Below, piece by piece: positions 28,171 to 38,453 of a stretch of DNA of 64,000 nt (its first letter is position 1; each line of letters begins with the position of its first letter). The DNA is from CAVRAW01 sp963716135 (GTDB lineage Bacteria; Planctomycetota; Planctomycetia; Pirellulales; JADZDJ01): assembly GCA_963716135.1 (NCBI GenBank), contig OY970289.1, positions 2,480,001-2,544,000 of the forward strand, read 5' to 3'. A model generated the notes under the pieces. The model was given only the letters and a program-made list of their open reading frames with translations, ran no database searches and was not told the DNA's origin. A program made the translations under genes and the position numbers.

Positions 28171-29871
28171 TTACAGCAAACTTCCCGCGCCCGTCGTGAG
28201 CCATGTGTAAAACTGGTCCCAAAAAATCCCGAGGATAAGGATCGGCAGCGTCAGGGCCACGACGAACGCCCCCGGCAGCGACACCAGGGAAAATCCAGTG
28301 GTCGGACGATGCGCCGGCTCCGGATCGATCGCCATCGTCTTTACCACGCGCAGATAATAGAACAGGCTCAGCGCGGTGTTCAATCCGCCGACCACCAGCA
28401 GCGTGATCATCAAGCCGCGATACCCCGGCGCTTCCATTGCCTTGACCAGCGAGGCAAATGCGACGTACTTGGCCGAGAATCCGGCCAGCGGCGGCATCCC
28501 CACCAGACTGAACAACACGATCCCCAGGCACACCACGACCCCCGGGCTTAATCGCACAAGTCCGGCCCAGTCGGCAATTTCTTCGCTGCGGGTGGTGTTC
28601 CGCAAAAAGGCGATGATCGCAAACGCGCCCAAATTCATGAACAAATACAGTCCGACATAAAACGGCACTGCACAATAAGCGTATCGAGCCGCGGCAGGAT
28701 TGCTTCCCGATAGCGCGACGGCGGCCGCGATAGGCATCATGATGTAGCCCGCATGCGCAATGGTGGAATACGCCATCAGCCGCTTGATGTTGGTCTGCCC
28801 GTAAGCCGCCAGATTGCCGAACGTGCAAGTCACCGCGGCGATCAGCGCGACCAAAAGCGCAATGTAGCGGCGCACCGGGGCCAGTAAATCTTTCCCGTCC
28901 GCGCGCGCCGTTTCCATGCTCACCAATCGAAAAGTATCCGGCGGATGTTCATTCGCGCTAGTGGCGGCAATTCCTCCGGGCAGCGGCACCGAGACTGGTT
29001 TGGCCGGCAAGGTGGTGAAGCCCACCGCCACGCGCACCAACAGTGCCAAGGCCGCCGCTTTCGAGGCCACGCTCAGAAAGGCATTTACCTCGGCTGTGGC
29101 CCCTTCGAATACATCGGGGCACCAAAAGTGAAATGGGAAAGCGGAGAGCTTGAACGCCAGTCCTACTCCGATCATCAACCCGCCCAGCGCCATCACCATA
29201 TATCGGTTGTTCAAGGCGCCCGTGGCAATTCCATCGGCCAGGCGCACCGTCATGGTGGGCAAATGACACGAGCCCAACACGCCGGCCAAAAGGCTGATGC
29301 CATACAGCATGATTCCCGCCGCTCCCGCGCCATAGACCGAATACTTCAGCGCCGCTTCGCTAGAGCGGGGCCGCGTTTTCAACATTCCCGCCAAGGCGTA
29401 AGACGGCACGCTTGCCATTTCCACACCCAGGAAAATGATCACTAGATGGTTGGCCGTGACCATCAGGCACATGCCCACTGTTCCGCCCAGCACCAACGTG
29501 TAGAAGTCGGCGGCGTCCTCCCGGTCGGGAAAGCCGGAAAGCCTCGTGAACAGCACAAACAGCACGGCAAAGAAGAGCAAGATCGTGCGGAAATAAATCG
29601 TGAACGAATCGTACACCAGCATGCCGGTGAACAACTCTTGCCTGGACACCGACGCGATGGAATTGAGCTGCTGCCACGGAGCGGAAAACCACAGCCCCAC
29701 CGCCGCGCCGATCAGCGCAATGTAAAAAGCGTTGACCTTCTCCGTCGCGCGAAACACGCGCACCAACAACATCAACACAATCGTGGCGCACAGCGTCAGC
29801 TCCGGTCGATACAGCGCCAGGCTGCCGGTCGTGTCGTGCAACAGCGAGTTGACCAAGTCGGATAAATTCAC
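28171..29871 (-). CDS. nuoN: NADH-quinone oxidoreductase subunit N
   Basis: About 566 residues. I chose GTG 29871, which overlaps the nuoM stop codon (GTGA), over the longer upstream frame that only shadows nuoM. It is an antiporter-like proton-pumping subunit of complex I: many membrane helices, GVEMASVPSYALAGM on the conserved glutamate helix, FPFHFWCPDVFEGA and IKRLMAYSTIAHAGYIM with the conserved lysine. It is the last nuo gene of the cluster. Confidence 0.93.
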   Translation of the reverse strand: MNLSDLVNSLLHDTTGSLALYRPELTLCATIVLMLLVRVFRATEKVNAFYIALIGAAVGLWFSAPWQQLNSIASVSRQELFTGMLVYDSFTIYFRTILLFFAVLFVLFTRLSGFPDREDAADFYTLVLGGTVGMCLMVTANHLVIIFLGVEMASVPSYALAGMLKTRPRSSEAALKYSVYGAGAAGIMLYGISLLAGVLGSCHLPTMTVRLADGIATGALNNRYMVMALGGLMIGVGLAFKLSAFPFHFWCPDVFEGATAEVNAFLSVASKAAALALLVRVAVGFTTLPAKPVSVPLPGGIAATSANEHPPDTFRLVSMETARADGKDLLAPVRRYIALLVALIAAVTCTFGNLAAYGQTNIKRLMAYSTIAHAGYIMMPIAAAVALSGSNPAAARYAYCAVPFYVGLYLFMNLGAFAIIAFLRNTTRSEEIADWAGLVRLSPGVVVCLGIVLFSLVGMPPLAGFSAKYVAFASLVKAMEAPGYRGLMITLLVVGGLNTALSLFYYLRVVKTMAIDPEPAHRPTTGFSLVSLPGAFVVALTLPILILGIFWDQFYTWLTTGAGSLL

Positions 29872-31660
29872 GGGATGCTTTGCGCGGCAGTAATCAAATC
29901 GGGGCTGTTTTCGGCGGTCGCCGTTTCGTCGGCTGCTGGCTTCTTCACGTCCTTCGTCCACTCGGCCAGCGTATCCGCCTGCTGCTTGATCGTCGGCGTC
30001 ATGTAATTAAACAGCGCCTGCGGATACACGCCGAACAAAATCGCAAACGCCAACAGCGGCGCGGCAATCGCCAATTCGCGGCCGGTAATTGGATACAAAT
30101 GGTCGCCGTGCGGACCTTTATATTCGGCGCCCAGATATACGCGCTGGATGGTCCAGAGAATATAGCCGGCCGTCAGAATCACCGTGGCCGCGCTGATCAC
30201 CGCCAGCGTGTGGCTGAAGTTCCACGCCGACAAGGTCACCAGCACTTCGCCGATGAACCCGCACAGACCTGGCAATCCCAAACCGGCGAAGAAAATGCCG
30301 ATCGCCAACCCGCTGTAAACCGGCATCTTATGGAACAGCCCGCCAAACTCGTCCAGGTTGCGGTGATGCACGCGGTCGTACACCACGCCGACCATGAAGA
30401 ACATGCCGGCCGAGCTTATCCCGTGGGCGATCATTTGAAACATCGCCCCGTTCATGCCCATCGCCCAATAATCGGGATTGTATTTCCAGTTCGCCGTGGC
30501 GCTCCACACGCCCAAGCCCAGTACGACGTAACCCATGTGGCTGACCGAGCTGTACGCCACCAGGCGCTTGAAATCTTTCTGCGCCATGGCGGCAAAGGCC
30601 CCATAGACCATGCTGAGCACGCCCACGCCGCAGACGAAATACGCCAGGTCGTAGCCGGCGTCGGGACAAATCGGATAGCAAATTCGAATGATGCCGTAGC
30701 CGCCCATCTTCAACAGGATTCCGGCCAGGATCATTGAAATCGGCGTCGGCGCCTCCACATGTGCATCAGGCAACCACGTGTGCAGGGGCACGGCGGGCAC
30801 TTTGATCGCAAAGCCGATGAACAGCAGCAAGAATGTCCACCATTGCAAGGTTTTGCCCATCACGCGATCGGCATCGCGGCTGAAGGGCGAATTGGGCATC
30901 TGCCCCATCGCCGACAGCGCCAAGATATTGAACGTGTGCTGCGCTTCGGCGCTTGCTTGATTTGGCCGATGGCCGCCGCCTGATCCGCCTCCGCAAGCGT
31001 GCTGTCGATCACGCCGGAGGTGCGCAATTGCTGTTCGCTCAACAGCCGCAAATCGCTGTTGAAATACAGCATCAAAATGGCGATCAGCATCAGCACGCTG
31101 CCCACCAGGGTGTACAGGAAGAACTTGATCGCCGCGTATTCTTTCCGCGGGCCGCCCCACACGCCGATCAAAAAGTACATTGGCAGCAGCATCACTTCCC
31201 AGAACACGTAGAACAGGAAGAAATCGAGCGCCAAGAACACGCCGATCATCCCCGTTTCCAACAGCAGAAACAAAATGCAATACGCCTTCACATGCTTGTC
31301 GATGTTCCAACTCGCGCCCATCGCCAGCATGCAAATGAAGGAGGTGAGAATCACCAGCGGGAAGCTGATGCCGTCGGTCCCCATCAAATAATGAATATTG
31401 AACGACTTGATCCAGGGGACCGAAAACAGATCCTGCATCTGTTTCACCGCCGGCTCCATTAAGCTGAACTGCGCCGTGGCTTCCCCTTGCGGCCGCGGAA
31501 TCGCCATCCAGGCGGTAATTAAGAACACCGCCACAGTAATAGCCAACGTGAACCAGCGAATCGCGCCTTTATTGCCTCGCGGAAAGAACGCCACCAAGAG
31601 CGCGCCGATCGCGGGCAGGAAAGTGACCAGACTCAGCGGCACAATATAAGGATTTTCCAT
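29868..31660 (-). CDS. nuoM: NADH-quinone oxidoreductase subunit M, with an apparent frameshift near 30950
   Basis: The N-terminal frame (start 31660, MENPYIVPLSLVTFLPAIG, with FYVFWEVMLLPMYFLIG) and the C-terminal frame (FNILALSAMGQMP, KVPAVPLHTWLPDAHVEAPT, FKRLVAYSSVSHMGYVVLG) are both clearly NuoM and meet around 30945-30960. One missing base in the AAGCAAGCG-like stretch restores about 597 residues. nuoM is essential to complex I, so a sequence error is more likely than inactivation. It is 36 bp downstream of nuoL and overlaps nuoN by 4 bp. Confidence 0.9.
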
Positions 31661-31665
31661 GACGC

Positions 31666-31688
31666 AGGGTTCAGGGTTCAGGGTTCAA
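31666..31688. repeat. GGGTTCA tandem word repeat between nuoL and nuoM
   Basis: CAGGGTTCAGGGTTCAGGGTTC, three tandem heptamers, fills the spacer between the two genes. No complementary arm is seen here. Confidence 0.6.
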
Positions 31689-31696
31689 AAAATCGA

Positions 31697-33943
31697 TTAC
31701 CGCGCCCACGTGTAGTTCCAAAAAAAACTCACCAGGATGAACAGCCCCACGGTGCCTACCACAACAAACATCACGTACTGCCGCAGCTTACCGGTTTGCA
31801 TTCGCCGCATCGACAGGCCGATCGAATACGTGATGCCGGCCAGCCAATTCACGGCGCCATCCACAAACAGCCGGTCGATGGTGTCGTCGATTGTCGACAC
31901 GCCGCGCACCGCCAGCGCGCTTCCATCGACCAGGCCGTCGATCACCTTGCGATCGAAATCCGCAATCCGCCGCGAGATGAACAGCACCGGTTGCACGATG
32001 AAAGCGTTATAGATCTCGTCGAAATACCATTTGTGCCACAGGAAGGCGTAGATCGGGCTGAATTGCCGCCGGAGCGCTTCCGGATTCAACACCGGCCACG
32101 CATAGCAAATCGTGGCGAACAAAAATCCTGCCAGGGCAGTGGAAAAAGCGACGATCGACGCCGGCACGTGGATGGCCACCTCGTGGCTCAGATGCTCCGC
32201 CGGATGCACCACGCCCGGCCACAGCACCGCCCCGTTGGCGGTTTCCACGGTGCCCGCCGGCCGCGCCTGCTCCAAGAGCGTCGTCAGTCCCCACAACGGC
32301 CAGCCGATGCCGAAGGCGAAAATCGCCAGAACGATCAGCGGCATGTACATCACCTTGGGCGATTCATGGGCATGCTCGTACACATGATGATCGCGCGGCT
32401 TGCCGATGAACGTCATGTACCACAGGCGGAACATGTAAAACGCCGTTAGCGACGCCCCGCCCGCCGCCACGTAGAACAACAAGCGATGCATCGGATTGTG
32501 ATTCGTGAACAACAGCGCCTGGGCGATGATCGAGTCCTTGGAGTAGTAGCCGCTGAAGCCGGCCACAAACGGAATGCCCGTGCCGATGATCGCCAGGCAG
32601 CCGACCAGCATCGTGTAGGCGGTGTAAGGCATCTTGCGCAAGAGTCCGCCCATCCGCCGCATGTCGTTCGTGTGGCAGGCGTGAATCACCGAGCCGGAGC
32701 ACATGAACAGCAAGCTTTTGAAGAAGGCGTGCGTCAGCAGATGAAATAGGCCGGCAATCCAGCCTCCCACGCCCAGCGCCAGCATCATGTATCCAAGCTG
32801 GCTGACCGTGGAGTACGCCAGCACGCGCTTGATATCCACCGCCACCAGCGCAATGGTCGCGGCAATGAACAGCGTGATGCAGCCGACGTAAGCGATCACC
32901 AGCAAAACTTCCTGCGTGAACAGCGGGAAGCAGCGGCCTACCAGATACACGCCGGCCGCCACCATCGTCGCCGAGTGCACCAAGGCCGAAACCGGCGTCG
33001 GGCCTTCCATCGCATCCGGCAACCACACGTGCAGTGGAAACTGCGCGCTTTTGCCGACGCAGCCGCAGAAAATCCCCAGCCCTGCCACCACCAACAGGTT
33101 GTAGGTCATTCCCGCAGGCACGGCGATGTGATGCTGCGGGCCGGGCCGTACCAATTCGAACAGTCCACCGTCGCCGCCGAAGGTGAATGTGCCCAGCGCC
33201 CGAAACAGCGCCATCAGCCCGATGATAAATCCAAAATCGCCGACGCGGTTGACGATGAATGCCTTATTCGCGGCGTTCGATGCGCTTTTGCGTTCGAAAT
33301 AGAAGCCGATCAAAAAGTACGAGCAAATTCCTACCAGCTCCCAAAACACGAACACCATGGCCGCATTTCCCGAAATCACCAGCCCCAGCATGCTGAAGCT
33401 GAACAACGACAAGTATTGGAAGAAGCGATGGTACCGGCCGCGGCGATGCAGCTCGTGGCCATTGGAAAGCGTCACTTCGTGGTCGTGCACCTCGTGCAAT
33501 TCATCGTGCATATAGCCGATGGAGTACACATGAATGCAGGAGGCAATCAGCGTGACCATGCAAAACATCGCCACGGTCAAGGCGTCGATGTACCAACCAA
33601 TGGTGATCTTCAGTTTTCCGACTGCAAACAGCGAGTACCAATCGCCGAAATACGCCGAAGGCGCAGCCGGCCCGTGCTCTACGGGGGCCACGCCTTCGGT
33701 CGCGGTCGGCATCCCCTCAACCGCGCCGTGATGCGGCGGCGTCAGCGGATGTTGCCCGAGCCAGCCGACCATGGCGATCGCCGACAACACAAAAGCTGCG
33801 ATGATTGCGCCGCAGGCGACATACGCCGCCCCTTTGCCATGCTTGCCCAACCGCGGCCCCAAAAACACAATCACCACAAATGACGCCAGCGGCAACAGCC
33901 AGGCAATCCCAAGCAGCGTCGGTAGTGATGTGGCAAGATCCAT
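31697..33943 (-). CDS. nuoL: NADH-quinone oxidoreductase subunit L
   Basis: 748 residues, longer than the usual 610-650. It is a proton-pumping antiporter-like subunit with the long C-terminal lateral helix. The family regions are VFWELVGICSYFLIGF, FPLHVWLPDAMEGPTPVSAL and IKRVLAYSTVSQLGYMM. The extra length comes partly from a Pro/Glu/His-rich loop (PLTPPHHGAVEGMPTATEG, about residues 66-84) in the N-terminal part and another His-rich segment (DELHEVHDHEV). The N-terminal start at ATG 33943 is 82 bp from nuoK, with a hairpin-forming word repeat between. Confidence 0.95.
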   Translation of the reverse strand: MDLATSLPTLLGIAWLLPLASFVVIVFLGPRLGKHGKGAAYVACGAIIAAFVLSAIAMVGWLGQHPLTPPHHGAVEGMPTATEGVAPVEHGPAAPSAYFGDWYSLFAVGKLKITIGWYIDALTVAMFCMVTLIASCIHVYSIGYMHDELHEVHDHEVTLSNGHELHRRGRYHRFFQYLSLFSFSMLGLVISGNAAMVFVFWELVGICSYFLIGFYFERKSASNAANKAFIVNRVGDFGFIIGLMALFRALGTFTFGGDGGLFELVRPGPQHHIAVPAGMTYNLLVVAGLGIFCGCVGKSAQFPLHVWLPDAMEGPTPVSALVHSATMVAAGVYLVGRCFPLFTQEVLLVIAYVGCITLFIAATIALVAVDIKRVLAYSTVSQLGYMMLALGVGGWIAGLFHLLTHAFFKSLLFMCSGSVIHACHTNDMRRMGGLLRKMPYTAYTMLVGCLAIIGTGIPFVAGFSGYYSKDSIIAQALLFTNHNPMHRLLFYVAAGGASLTAFYMFRLWYMTFIGKPRDHHVYEHAHESPKVMYMPLIVLAIFAFGIGWPLWGLTTLLEQARPAGTVETANGAVLWPGVVHPAEHLSHEVAIHVPASIVAFSTALAGFLFATICYAWPVLNPEALRRQFSPIYAFLWHKWYFDEIYNAFIVQPVLFISRRIADFDRKVIDGLVDGSALAVRGVSTIDDTIDRLFVDGAVNWLAGITYSIGLSMRRMQTGKLRQYVMFVVVGTVGLFILVSFFWNYTWAR

Positions 33944-33946
33944 AAG

Positions 33947-34026
33947 AGCTATGAGCTATGAACATTGAACAATGAACGCAGCAGGATTTGTCCGCCGTTC
34001 ATTGCTCCTTGTTCAATGCTCATAGT
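33947..34026. repeat. intergenic inverted word-repeat element (GAACATTGAACAATGA type), copy 1
   Basis: The left arm (about 33947-33981) has ATGAACATTGAACAATGAAC. The right arm (33996-34026) has GTTCATTGCTCCTTGTTCAA and is largely complementary. It lies exactly between nuoK and nuoL. A clear relative is at 45599-45681. Confidence 0.75.
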
Positions 34027-34370
34027 TACCCTTTCAGTTCATCCGCCCGATCCACGTCCACCGTGGCATGGTTGTTGTAAAAGTTCAGCGTGATCGCCAG
34101 CGCCACGGCCGCCTCGGCCGCCGCCAGCACAATCACAAACAGCGCGATCAACTGGCCGTCCAATCCGATGGACCAGGCGGCATCCTTCCGTAAAAACTGG
34201 CTCCCGAACGCGATAAAATTCAAGTTCGCACCGTTGAGCACCAGTTCGATGCCCATCAACACTCCCAGCGCGTTGCGTTTCGTGGCCATGCACACGGCGC
34301 CGCACACAAACAGCACCGCGCCTACCACCAGGTAATGCGCCACGCCCACCGGTTCAACGAACAAACTCAT
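34026..34370 (-). CDS. nuoK: NADH-quinone oxidoreductase subunit K
   Basis: 114 residues, three hydrophobic helices. NALGVLMGIELVLNGANLNF carries the conserved membrane Glu of the proton path, and FVIVLAAAEAAVALAI the second one. The gene starts 4 bp after the nuoJ stop. Confidence 0.95.
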   Translation of the reverse strand: MSLFVEPVGVAHYLVVGAVLFVCGAVCMATKRNALGVLMGIELVLNGANLNFIAFGSQFLRKDAAWSIGLDGQLIALFVIVLAAAEAAVALAITLNFYNNHATVDVDRADELKG

Positions 34371-34374
34371 CGTA

Positions 34375-34968
34375 TTACTCCGTCACGATCGAAGGCCGCG
34401 CCCGGCGCTTGGCCCGGGCCAGATACGCCGCCCCGATCAAGACCACCAGCAAATGCACCGAGACGATTTCAAACGGCAACAGATAGCCCGACATGCCGGC
34501 ACGCTGCGCCGGATCGGTTTTTTGCAATGCATCCACGCGCACTCCCAACAGCGCTTCACCGACCAGGGCGGTCGTCGGCGCCGCCGTCACCCCTTGCGCC
34601 GCGGTCGTGGTGCCGGCCTGCCAATCGGGCACGCTGAACGCCGACTGCACCAGCACCGCCAACAGCGACCCGCCCACGATGGCCGCCAGCACCCAATCGC
34701 CGCTGCGGGTCTTCATCGAAATGAAAGGCGATTGAGCCGTAAGCATCACGCCGAAAATCAGCAGCACCAACGTGCCGCCGACGTAGATCAAAAGCTGCAT
34801 GGCGCCGATGAAATCGCTCCCGGCCAGAAAGAACAGCCCCGCCGTGGCCCCCAGCGAAAGCACCAGATAAAACGCCATCCGCACAATGTTGGCCGACAAT
34901 ACCACGGCCAGCGCAAAGCCGCAGGCCATGATCGAGAACATCAAGAAAAAGATGGAATGCCAGTTCAT
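34375..34968 (-). CDS. nuoJ: NADH-quinone oxidoreductase subunit J
   Basis: 197 residues with five hydrophobic helices. GSDFIGAMQLLIYVGGTLVL is the conserved NuoJ helix-3 region with its pi-bulge. The ATG overlaps the nuoH stop (ATGA), so the two are translationally coupled. No nuoI lies between them, unlike in the standard nuo operon. Confidence 0.93.
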   Translation of the reverse strand: MNWHSIFFLMFSIMACGFALAVVLSANIVRMAFYLVLSLGATAGLFFLAGSDFIGAMQLLIYVGGTLVLLIFGVMLTAQSPFISMKTRSGDWVLAAIVGGSLLAVLVQSAFSVPDWQAGTTTAAQGVTAAPTTALVGEALLGVRVDALQKTDPAQRAGMSGYLLPFEIVSVHLLVVLIGAAYLARAKRRARPSIVTE

Positions 34969-36164
34969 GGGTTGTCAGCTGCAAGTGCCGTTGCGGAAGC
35001 CGCCTTCTCGTTCGATTCCGCCGCCGCCGGGGCCGATAGCTTGTGAAACACGCCGGCGGGAAACTCGTACGTCCACAGCACCGCGCCGACGAACATCATT
35101 GCCGCAATCGGCGTGCAGAATTTCAAGCAGGTCTTCATCACCTGGTCGATCCGCAATCGCGGAAGCGTCCAGCGCACCCAAATCATCACCGTCACGCCGA
35201 GAATGCACTTGGTGATGAAATTCAAACAGCCGAGCAGATTCGCCACGTAGCCGGATAAGTGCCAATCGACCGCGCCCGCCGGATAGTGCCAGGCCAACAT
35301 GTGCGTGATGGGAATCGGCCCGTTCCAGCCGCCGAAAAACAAAATCGCGCCCAGCCCGCTGACGGTGAACATCGAGCCGTATTCCGCCATGTAAAACGCC
35401 AACCAACGAAAACCAGAATATTCGGTGTGAAAACCGGCGACCAGTTCGCTTTCCGCCTCGGCCAGATCGAACGGCGCGCGGTTCACGCTCGCCGTAGCGC
35501 AGGTGAAATAGACCCAGAACACGATGAACGTGAAAGGATCGTGGAAGATGTACCAATCCGTAAACCACCCGCTTTGCAATCCGGCGATATGGCCCTGCTG
35601 ATTGGCGATCGTCACCAAATCCAGCGATCCGGCGATCAAGCACGGCGTGACGATGCACAGTCCCAGCGGCACTTCGTAGCTGACGACTTGAGCCGCTTCG
35701 CGCATCGCCCCGAACAGCGACCATTTCGACGCCGAAGCATAGCCGGCCAGAATCACGCCGAAAATTTCCAGCCCCAGTACGGCGATGATAAAAAACACTC
35801 CGACATTCATCGGCAGCGCCACCCACCCGTCGGAAAACGGCAGGGCCATCAAGGCGGCAAACGACGTCACGAAGCTGACGTACGGGGCCAACTTGAACAG
35901 CATCCCATCCGCCCCCTTGGGCATCAGGTCTTCCTTGGTAATCAGCTTCAGCCCGTCGGCCAGGAGTTGCAGCCAGCCGAACTTGCCGCCGGTGCGCGTG
36001 GGGCCCAGCCGATCTTGAATGCGCGCCGAAACCTTGCGCTCCACCCACACGAAAAACATGGCGCCCAGAAACGGCACCAACAGCAACAGCGCACACTGAA
36101 TCAGGCCGGCTGCCAGATAGGCGAGCCAGGACCACAAACCCTGATTGATAAGAAATTGGGCCAC
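34965..36164 (-). CDS. nuoH: NADH-quinone oxidoreductase subunit H
   Basis: 399 residues, GTG start. It is the membrane subunit lining the quinone channel. Motifs are WVERKVSARIQDRLGPTRTG near residue 40, FDLAEAESELVAGFHTEYSG (quinone-site loop) and WVRWTLPRLRIDQVM near the C-terminus. A C-terminal Ala-rich extension (PAAAESNEKAASATALA) is not typical. It is separated from nuoD by 153 bp. Confidence 0.95.
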   Translation of the reverse strand: MAQFLINQGLWSWLAYLAAGLIQCALLLLVPFLGAMFFVWVERKVSARIQDRLGPTRTGGKFGWLQLLADGLKLITKEDLMPKGADGMLFKLAPYVSFVTSFAALMALPFSDGWVALPMNVGVFFIIAVLGLEIFGVILAGYASASKWSLFGAMREAAQVVSYEVPLGLCIVTPCLIAGSLDLVTIANQQGHIAGLQSGWFTDWYIFHDPFTFIVFWVYFTCATASVNRAPFDLAEAESELVAGFHTEYSGFRWLAFYMAEYGSMFTVSGLGAILFFGGWNGPIPITHMLAWHYPAGAVDWHLSGYVANLLGCLNFITKCILGVTVMIWVRWTLPRLRIDQVMKTCLKFCTPIAAMMFVGAVLWTYEFPAGVFHKLSAPAAAESNEKAASATALAADNP

Positions 36165-36317
36165 CGCAAATGATCGTTCTCGGGCGAGGAAGTCAGGCGA
36201 CCAAAGTTTGTGAAATATGGCACAAAGTCACCCAAATCGACAAGCCCCACGGCAGGTTTTTAAGCCTCAGACGCGCGAGAAAGCCGGGGATCGCAGAAAA
36301 CTGAAAAGATCGGCAAT

Positions 36318-37523
36318 TTACCGATCAATCTCCCCCATCACCACGTCCAGCGAGCCGACGATCGCCGGCACATCCGCAATCAAGCAACCTTTGCACAGCT
36401 CGTGCGTCACCGAAAGATTGCAGAATGAACTGCTGCGAGCCCGCACGCGCCACGGAATCGAAGTGCCGTCGCTCACGAGATAAAAGCCCATCTGCCCGCG
36501 CGGGCATTCCGTTTCCAAATACGCCTCGCCTTTCGGCAGCTTCTCCATCAGTTTCACCGGCTCGCCCCAGGAACCGCTGGCCCGGCTGTAGCGGTCGATC
36601 GCCTGCCGCACCAAATCCATCGACTGCACCACTTCCAGCATGCGCACATAAAACCGGTGCCAACTGTCGCCGAGCACCGCTTGCGAAGGCACCGGCGGAT
36701 AGTTGTGATCTTTCGGATAGTGCCCGTTCTTCTGCACGACGACTTCGAAAGCGTAGCCGTCGTACATTTCGGTATAGCGTTCCTCGCCGTCGCGGCGCAA
36801 ATCCTGATCCACGCCGCTACCGCGCAGCACCGGTCCCGTGCAGCCGTAGCTGATTGCCGTCTCGGCCGACATCGTGCCGATATTGGCAGTGCGTCGCACA
36901 AAAATCGCATTCGTCGTCAGCAGCGCATGATATTCGGCAATCACGGGATCGAGTTCGTCGAGAAACTTCTCGCAGCGCTGCAACCATCCGGGCGGCAGGT
37001 CGGCCGTCGCCCCGCCCACGGTGATGTAGCTGTAGGTCAGCCGCGCTCCACAGGCTTCTTCGAACAGGTCTAGAATTTTTTCCCGTTCACGGAAGGCATA
37101 CAAGAAGGGACTGAACGTCCCTAAATCGAGCCCGTAGGCTCCCATACCCACCAGGTGGCTGGCGATCCGCCCCATTTCGGCGATGATCACCCGCAGATGT
37201 TTCCCCTTCTCGGGCATCTGGTACTTCAGCAGCTTCTCAACCGCCAGCGACCAGCCCAGATTCATGTTCATCCCGGCCAAGTAATCCATCCGGTCGGTGT
37301 AGGGAATCCATTGCCGCGGGGTCAAATTCTCGCCGATTTTCTCGGCGCAGCGATGCAAGTAGCCGATGTGCGGCGTCGTTTCCGAAACCACTTCGCCGTC
37401 GGTGCGCAAAACCAAGCGCAACACGCCGTGCGTGCTGGGATGCTGCGGCCCCATGTTCACCAACATTTCGTCGGTGCGAACATCGAACTCAATAATTCGC
37501 GGATCTTCGACTGCTAGTGGCAT
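36318..37523 (-). CDS. nuoD: NADH-quinone oxidoreductase subunit D
   Basis: 401 residues, the 49-kDa quinone-site subunit. MGPQHPSTHGVLRLVLRTDG, HIGYLHRCAEKIGE and YTDRMDYLAGMNMN hold the conserved His and Tyr of the quinone pocket. CPRGQMGFYLVSDGTS and FCNLSVTHELCKGCLIADVP close the protein. It is cytoplasmic and docks on NuoH with NuoB and NuoC. Confidence 0.96.
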   Translation of the reverse strand: MPLAVEDPRIIEFDVRTDEMLVNMGPQHPSTHGVLRLVLRTDGEVVSETTPHIGYLHRCAEKIGENLTPRQWIPYTDRMDYLAGMNMNLGWSLAVEKLLKYQMPEKGKHLRVIIAEMGRIASHLVGMGAYGLDLGTFSPFLYAFREREKILDLFEEACGARLTYSYITVGGATADLPPGWLQRCEKFLDELDPVIAEYHALLTTNAIFVRRTANIGTMSAETAISYGCTGPVLRGSGVDQDLRRDGEERYTEMYDGYAFEVVVQKNGHYPKDHNYPPVPSQAVLGDSWHRFYVRMLEVVQSMDLVRQAIDRYSRASGSWGEPVKLMEKLPKGEAYLETECPRGQMGFYLVSDGTSIPWRVRARSSSFCNLSVTHELCKGCLIADVPAIVGSLDVVMGEIDR

Positions 37524-37528
37524 GTCCT

Positions 37529-37562
37529 TGTTGTCCGTAGTCAGTTGTCCGTAGTCCGTCGC
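37529..37562. repeat. TTGTCCGTAG word repeat between nuoD and its upstream neighbour
   Basis: TTGTCCGTAGTCAG is followed by another TTGTCCGTAG and TCCGTC. This is the same word family as the inverted element at 47931-48063, but only one arm is visible here. Confidence 0.6.
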
Positions 37563-37571
37563 CGGAGTGAA

Positions 37572-37806
37572 TTAGCCCTTCCACTCCTTTACGCACCGCA
37601 CAAATTGCTCCCAGCTAAAATGTCGTTCCTTCGATGGTCCGCTGGGGAACCAACCCACCCCGCCGCGGCTGATCGTTAAATCTCCCAGTTTCCCTTTGGA
37701 TCGCGACTTCACTGAAATCACTAAATCCTTGTGCACGATCTCCAATGCCGGCATCTGACCGATCCGAACCTTGTGCTCAAACTTTGTCTTCGCACGCTTA
37801 ATCATG
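37572..37806 (-). CDS. small basic protein of unknown function inserted between nuoC and nuoD
   Basis: About 77 residues from ATG 37806, which has GAGGA 7 nt upstream. The sequence ends LTISRGGVGWFPSGPSKERH then FSWEQFVRCVKEWKG. This resembles small uncharacterised bacterial proteins that carry a GxxxWxP...SWExF pattern, a comparison made from memory and not verified. There are no Cys clusters or membrane segments, so it is not a complex I core subunit. It is on the same strand and probably cotranscribed. The role is unknown. Confidence 0.6.
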
Positions 37807-37876
37807 GGCAAATCCTCAGTTCCAGGATGAAAAGTACCACTACCATTGTTGCGGTGGCACTCGCCCGATCAAGCGT

Positions 37877-38407
37877 TTATCTCCCCCGAATTCCGTGGTA
37901 TTCCAGCGGCATTTCGTAGTCTTTTCGCAGCGGATGCCCGACCCAATCTTCCGGGCACAGAATCCGACGCAGCCCGGGGTGACCCATGAATCGCACGCCG
38001 CTCAGATCGAACACTTCGCGCTCGTGCCAATCGGCGGTTCGCCAAATGTGGCTGACCGACGGCACTTCCGGCAATTCGCCCGGCACGTCGTTCTTCCAGC
38101 GCGGCAGCATCATCTTTAGCACGAGCGTCACCCGATTCGGCACGCTCCACAGGTGGTATACCAGTTCCAAATGCGGCTGCCAGGTCACCTTCGCCGCTTT
38201 CTTTTGGTCCGGCTCGAAGTAATCGACCGCGGTGATCAACTGCAGCATGTTGAACCGCAAATCCGGCTCATCGCGCAGATAAGTGCACACATCCACCAGC
38301 GCACCGGGCGAGACTTCGATCCATGGATCGATTGCCTCCAAATTGGCGCCGGTGATCCGCTGGCCGAACTTCTGCTTTAGCCGGTCGAGAAACTGTTGTC
38401 CACGCAT
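37877..38407 (-). CDS. nuoC: NADH-quinone oxidoreductase subunit C
   Basis: 176 residues, the 30-kDa subunit. SVSHIWRTADWHEREVFDLS and the C-terminal GHPGLRRILCPEDWVGHPLR are the family signature, followed by KDYEMPLEYHGIRG. It is a stand-alone NuoC, not fused to NuoD. Its start is only 46 bp from the nuoA stop, so nuoB, which normally stands here, is absent. Confidence 0.95.
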   Translation of the reverse strand: MRGQQFLDRLKQKFGQRITGANLEAIDPWIEVSPGALVDVCTYLRDEPDLRFNMLQLITAVDYFEPDQKKAAKVTWQPHLELVYHLWSVPNRVTLVLKMMLPRWKNDVPGELPEVPSVSHIWRTADWHEREVFDLSGVRFMGHPGLRRILCPEDWVGHPLRKDYEMPLEYHGIRGR

Positions 38408-38410
38408 AGA

Positions 38411-38450
38411 AGAGAGGGGTCAGGAGTCAGGGGGTCAAGAGTCAGGCACT
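38411..38450. repeat. GGGTCAGGAGTCA word repeat at the nuoA/nuoC junction
   Basis: AGGGGTCAGGAGTCAGGGGG is followed by TCAAGAGTCAGG, a purine-rich tandem of (A/G)GTCAGG words. It fills the short gap where nuoB would normally be. Confidence 0.55.
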
Positions 38451-38453
38451 ACA

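Noticed and set aside
38408..38453. A hidden or truncated nuoB between nuoA and nuoC
   Set aside because: The gap is 46 bp and consists of a word repeat; no Cys-rich NuoB sequence appears in any frame.
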